Below are positions 60,768 to 64,000 of a stretch of DNA of 64,000 nt, piece after piece. The DNA is from Nioella sp965215655. Its GTDB lineage: Bacteria; Pseudomonadota; Alphaproteobacteria; Rhodobacterales; Rhodobacteraceae. Made by a program: the position numbers and the translations under genes. A model generated the notes under the pieces. That model was given only the letters and a program-made list of their open reading frames with translations. It made no database searches and was not told where the DNA came from. The DNA lies in contig NZ_OZ244111.1 of assembly GCF_965215655.1 (NCBI RefSeq), positions 2,294,001 through 2,358,000 on the forward strand. The letters run 5' to 3'. Each line of letters starts with the position of its first letter. The stretch's first letter is position 1.

Positions 60768-61837
60768 TGTATGTCGCCGTCAAGGGTGGCGAACGGGCCA
60801 TCGACAACGCACATGCCTTCCTGGCCGAGGAACGTCGCGGCGATCCGGCGGTCCCGGACCTGTCCGTTGCACAGATCCGCGAGCAAATGGCGCTGGCCGT
60901 GAACCGGGTCATGACCGAGGGCTCGCTCTATGATCCCGATCTTGCGGCGCTGGCGATCAAGCAGGCGCGCGGCGACCTGATCGAGGCGATCTTTCTGATC
61001 CGCGCCTATCGCACCACCCTGCCCCGTCTGGGATATTCGACCCCCGTCGACACCGGCAAGATGGCCGCGACGCGGCGGATTTCGGCAACCTACAAGGACT
61101 TGCCGGGCGGGCAGATCCTGGGGCCGACCTTTGACTACACCCACCGTCTGATCGATTTCGCGCTGGCGGCCGAAGGGGATGCACCGCCCGCGCCGCAAGC
61201 CTCCCCTCTGGGCGACGTGCCGCGCGTCACCGGCTTTCTGGACCGCGAAGGGCTGATCGAGGAGGAACCCGCCTCGGACGCCACGCCGGGCGACCTGACA
61301 CGCGAACCGATGGAATTGCCCGCCGACCGGGCCTTGCGCCTTCAGGCCCTGACACGAGGGGACGAGGGTTTCATCCTGTCGCTGGCCTATTCCAGCCAGC
61401 GTGGTTTTGGGCGCACCCATCCCTTCGTCGGGGAATTGCGCATTGGCGAGGTCGCGGTCGAGATGGACATTCCCGAATTGGGGATCGCCGTAGAGATCGG
61501 CGAAATCACCGTCACGGAATGCGAGACCGTGAACCAGTTCACCGGTTCCAAAACCCAGCCGGCGCAGTTCACCCGCGGCTATGGGTTGGTGTTCGGGCAA
61601 ACCGAACGCAAGGCGATCTCGATGTCGCTGGTGGATCGGGCGCTGCGCTGGAAGGAACTGGGTGAAGACGACACCGGCGCACCGGTTCAGGACCAGGAAT
61701 TCGTCCTGATGCATGCGGACAATATCCAGGCGACCGGGTTCCTCGAGCATATCAAGCTGCCCCACTACGTCGATTTCCAGTCCGAGCTGGAACTGGTGCG
61801 GCGTTTGCGGGCGGGCATGACGGAGGCGGCGGAATGA
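60767..61837 (+). CDS. phnI: C-P lyase complex subunit PhnI
   Basis: PhnI (356 residues) is the nucleosidase-type subunit that helps attach phosphonate to ribose triphosphate. It has MYVAVKGGERAI, the QARGDLIEAIFLIRAYR helix and YSSQRGFGRTHPFVGELR. The start overlaps the phnH stop by one base; the end overlaps a 28-codon ORF. Confidence 0.95.
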   Translation: MYVAVKGGERAIDNAHAFLAEERRGDPAVPDLSVAQIREQMALAVNRVMTEGSLYDPDLAALAIKQARGDLIEAIFLIRAYRTTLPRLGYSTPVDTGKMAATRRISATYKDLPGGQILGPTFDYTHRLIDFALAAEGDAPPAPQASPLGDVPRVTGFLDREGLIEEEPASDATPGDLTREPMELPADRALRLQALTRGDEGFILSLAYSSQRGFGRTHPFVGELRIGEVAVEMDIPELGIAVEIGEITVTECETVNQFTGSKTQPAQFTRGYGLVFGQTERKAISMSLVDRALRWKELGEDDTGAPVQDQEFVLMHADNIQATGFLEHIKLPHYVDFQSELELVRRLRAGMTEAAE

Positions 61838-61920
61838 CCGGACCTGTCTTCACGTCCCTGCGGTCCGTCATCGCGAAAGGGCCTGCAAGGGCCGATCAGC
61901 AACCCGGAGACGCGGCATGA
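61834..61920 (+). CDS. Possible 28-residue leader ORF between phnI and phnJ
   Basis: An ATG at 61834 overlaps the phnI stop (ATGA), and its TGA overlaps the phnJ ATG (ATGA). The predicted peptide is MTGPVFTSLRSVIAKGPARA followed by eight more residues. It would couple phnI and phnJ translation across an otherwise non-coding 79-bp gap. No homology can be judged. Confidence 0.3.
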   Translation: MTGPVFTSLRSVIAKGPARADQQPGDAA

Positions 61921-62783
61921 GCGACTATAATTTCGCCTATCTCGACGAACAGACCAAGCGGATGATCCGCCGCGCGATCCTCAAGGGGGTGGCGGTGCCC
62001 GGCTACCAGGTGCCCTTTGCCAGTCGTGAAATGCCGATGCCCTACGGTTGGGGCACGGGGGGCGTGCAGGTCACGGCTGCCTGTCTGACGCCCGATGACA
62101 GGCTCAAGGTCATCGACCAGGGGGCCGATGACACCACCAACGCCGTCAGCATCCGCAAGTTCTTCCAGCGCACCGCCGCCGTTGCGGTAACCGAGCATAC
62201 GGGCGCCGCAACGCTGATCCAGACCCGCCACCGCATCCCCGAACGTCCGCTGATCGCGGGCCAGATCCTGGTCTATCAGGTGCCCATTCCCGAACCGCTG
62301 CGCTTTCTGGAACCGCGCGAGACGGAAACCCGGCGGATGCATGCGCTCGAGGATTATGGGCTGATGCATGTCAAACTCTACGAAGACATCGCCCGCAACG
62401 GCGCCATCGCCACCAGCTACGCCTATCCGGTCAAGGTCGAGGGTCGCTATGTCATGGATCCCTCGCCGATCCCGAAATTCGACAATCCGAAACTGTCCGG
62501 CACCCCCGCTCTACAGCTGTTCGGGGCCGGACGCGAACAACGGATCTACGCGATCCCGCCCTTTACAAAGGTCGTGAGCCTCGACTTCGAGGACTACCCG
62601 TTCGAAGCGACGAAGGCCCCGCATCCATGCGATCTGTGCGGAGATGAGGGCAGCTATCTAGACGAGGTGATCACCGACGATCGGGGCGGGCGCATGTTCG
62701 TCTGTTCGGATACCGACCATTGCGCCAGCCGCCAGGCCGAGGGCCATGGCGGACGGCTGTCGACACAAGGGGACGCGGCATGA
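61917..62783 (+). CDS. phnJ: Alpha-D-ribose 1-methylphosphonate 5-phosphate C-P lyase
   Basis: PhnJ is the radical SAM enzyme that breaks the carbon-phosphorus bond. The 288-residue protein has the cluster cysteines C238, C241 and C263 and the thiyl-radical-type C269 in the order known for E. coli PhnJ, with the same spacing. The YNFAYLDEQTKRMIRR N-terminus is also typical. It overlaps phnK by 4 bp. Confidence 0.97.
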   Translation: MSDYNFAYLDEQTKRMIRRAILKGVAVPGYQVPFASREMPMPYGWGTGGVQVTAACLTPDDRLKVIDQGADDTTNAVSIRKFFQRTAAVAVTEHTGAATLIQTRHRIPERPLIAGQILVYQVPIPEPLRFLEPRETETRRMHALEDYGLMHVKLYEDIARNGAIATSYAYPVKVEGRYVMDPSPIPKFDNPKLSGTPALQLFGAGREQRIYAIPPFTKVVSLDFEDYPFEATKAPHPCDLCGDEGSYLDEVITDDRGGRMFVCSDTDHCASRQAEGHGGRLSTQGDAA

Positions 62784-63556
62784 TCGAACATCCGCTTTTG
62801 CAGGTTTCCGACATCACCAAGACTTATGGCGGGCGGATCGGCTGTGCCGATGTGTCCTTCGACCTCTGGCCCGGCGAGGTGATGGGCATCGTCGGAGAAT
62901 CCGGCTCGGGCAAGTCGACGCTTCTGAGCTGCATGGCAGGGCATCTGATCCCGGACACCGGCCGCGTCATCTTCGACACCCGTTCTGACGGCCCTCGCGA
63001 TGTGTTGGCGATGAGCGAACCCGAACGCCGCATGCTGGCGCGCACGGACTGGGCATTCGTGCACCAGAACCCCCGTGACGGCTTGCGGATGGGCGTCAGT
63101 GCCGGTGGCAATGTCGGTGAGCGGCTGATGGCGGTCGGGGCGCGACACTATGGGTCGATCCGCGAACAGGCGATCGACTGGCTTGGCAGGGTCGAGATCT
63201 CGTCCGACCGGATCGACGACCGGCCGCGTCAGTTTTCCGGGGGCATGCAGCAACGCCTTCAGATCGCCCGGAACCTCGTGACCGGCCCGCGCCTGGTGTT
63301 CATGGATGAACCGACAGGGGGTCTCGATGTCAGCGTACAGGCCCGGCTTCTGGACCTGTTGCGCGGGTTGGTGCGGCAGATGGGGTTGAGCGCGGTGATC
63401 GTCACCCATGACCTGGCGGTCGTGCGACTGCTGGCCGACCGGCTGATGGTGATGAAGGACGGGCGCGTTGTGGAACAGGGCCTGACCGATCAGGTGCTGG
63501 ACGACCCGCAACATGCCTATACCCAGTTGCTGGTCAGTTCGGTTCTGCAGGTTTGA
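62780..63556 (+). CDS. phnK: C-P lyase ABC-type subunit PhnK
   Basis: PhnK (258 residues) is an ABC ATPase that docks on the C-P lyase core rather than a permease. Walker A is GESGSGKST, the signature FSGGMQQR and Walker B LVFMDEP. ATG 62780 overlaps the phnJ stop; the longer frame to 62720 is inside phnJ. Confidence 0.95.
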   Translation: MIEHPLLQVSDITKTYGGRIGCADVSFDLWPGEVMGIVGESGSGKSTLLSCMAGHLIPDTGRVIFDTRSDGPRDVLAMSEPERRMLARTDWAFVHQNPRDGLRMGVSAGGNVGERLMAVGARHYGSIREQAIDWLGRVEISSDRIDDRPRQFSGGMQQRLQIARNLVTGPRLVFMDEPTGGLDVSVQARLLDLLRGLVRQMGLSAVIVTHDLAVVRLLADRLMVMKDGRVVEQGLTDQVLDDPQHAYTQLLVSSVLQV

Positions 63557-63613
63557 GATTGATGCCGATGGCCCGCGGGGCATGAGGTTCGAGAGAAGGA
63601 TGAAGGATCCAGG

Positions 63614-64000
63614 ATGATTGCGGTCGCGAATGTGTCAAAGAGCTTTACGCTGCACAATCAGGGCAGCGCCGTGTTGCCGGTGATGGCAGGCGCGGCTTTG
63701 CGCGTCGCTGCGGGCGAATGCGTGGGGCTGATCGGAGCTTCGGGGTCGGGAAAATCGACGCTCATGCGGATGATCTGGGGCAATTACCGCACCGATGGCG
63801 GCTCGATCAGGGTTGGCGAAACCGAAGTCGCGGGGGCAGAACCGCGCGAGATCATCGCGCTCAGGCGCGGAACCCTGGGCTATGTCAGCCAGTTCCTGCG
63901 CGTGGTGCCACGGGTGCCGACCATCGAGGTCGTTGCCGAACCGCTCATGCGGCTCGGGGTGGCACCGGATGAGGCGCGCGCGCGGGCCGAGACGGTTCTG
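63614..64000 (+). CDS. phnL: C-P lyase ABC-type subunit PhnL (cut by window end)
   Basis: The first 129 codons are visible: MIAVANVSKSFTLH, then Walker A GASGSGKST (about 42-50) and the Q-loop YVSQFLRVVPRV. PhnL helps form the ribose-phosphonate intermediate. It starts after CCAGG, 57 bp beyond phnK; the signature and Walker B lie outside the window. Confidence 0.92.
   Translation, partial: MIAVANVSKSFTLHNQGSAVLPVMAGAALRVAAGECVGLIGASGSGKSTLMRMIWGNYRTDGGSIRVGETEVAGAEPREIIALRRGTLGYVSQFLRVVPRVPTIEVVAEPLMRLGVAPDEARARAETVL

Overview
The window (about 64 kb, high GC, almost gap-free coding) reads as the chromosome of a marine-type alphaproteobacterium of the Rhodobacterales (Roseobacter group or a close relative). 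The evidence is a complete Rhodobacter-capsulatus-type gene transfer agent (GTA) cluster, a full beta-hydroxyaspartate cycle operon, TRAP transport and a complete-looking phosphonate C-P lyase locus, together with alphaproteobacterial housekeeping genes (fab, rpsF-rpsR-rplI, tig). No tRNA, rRNA, CRISPR array, insertion sequence or integrase was seen.

Layout. 1-2.6 kb: cysteine synthase and serine acetyltransferase around a small membrane protein. 2.6-17.8 kb: GTA structural operon on the minus strand, from gp1 (small terminase) to gp15 (tail tip/host specificity) plus a coupled DUF2793 gene. The gp15 protein carries an extra domain of about 160 residues inserted in its TIM-barrel region, and the operon leader holds a terminator-like hairpin. 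18-23.2 kb: mltG-fabF, acpP, fabG and fabD. 23.2-25 kb: a YjbR/MmcQ-like gene with two palindromic operator candidates, and a membrane-anchored protein with a long Gly-Asn repeat. 25.2-26.6 kb: rpsF-rpsR-rplI behind a structured leader. 26.7-31.1 kb: four tandem genes for secreted proteins built from one recurring four-cysteine domain, seven copies in all; one gene holds four copies with a 462-bp DNA period. 31.4-33.2 kb: tig and hemP.

33.2-38.7 kb: bhcR and bhcABCD, which convert glyoxylate and glycine to oxaloacetate without carbon loss; an IclR-box-like operator lies between bhcR and bhcA. 38.7-50.9 kb: an amino- or hydroxy-acid catabolic region with a cysteine-hydrolase lipoprotein, a BASS-type carrier, a TRAP transporter, a DadA-like oxidase, an enolase-superfamily enzyme, a ThDP enzyme and an Asp/Glu-racemase-like enzyme, with MarR-, LysR- and GntR-type regulators beside matching inverted repeats. 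50.9-51.9 kb: small stress-type genes (Lys/Arg-rich protein, DUF982, cold-shock protein).

52.3-64 kb: phosphonate locus. phnC-D-E1-E2 encode uptake and are followed by an SDR gene and a hexapeptide acetyltransferase. phnM and phnF lie on the minus strand, and phnGHIJKL run rightwards off the window edge, with phnL cut by the end. The locus suggests growth on phosphonates under phosphate limitation.

The most distinctive features are the local expansion of the four-cysteine secreted domain, the domain insertion in the GTA tail protein, the GTA leader hairpin, and a small family of 20-bp CTTGCAAG-centred palindromes downstream of genes.
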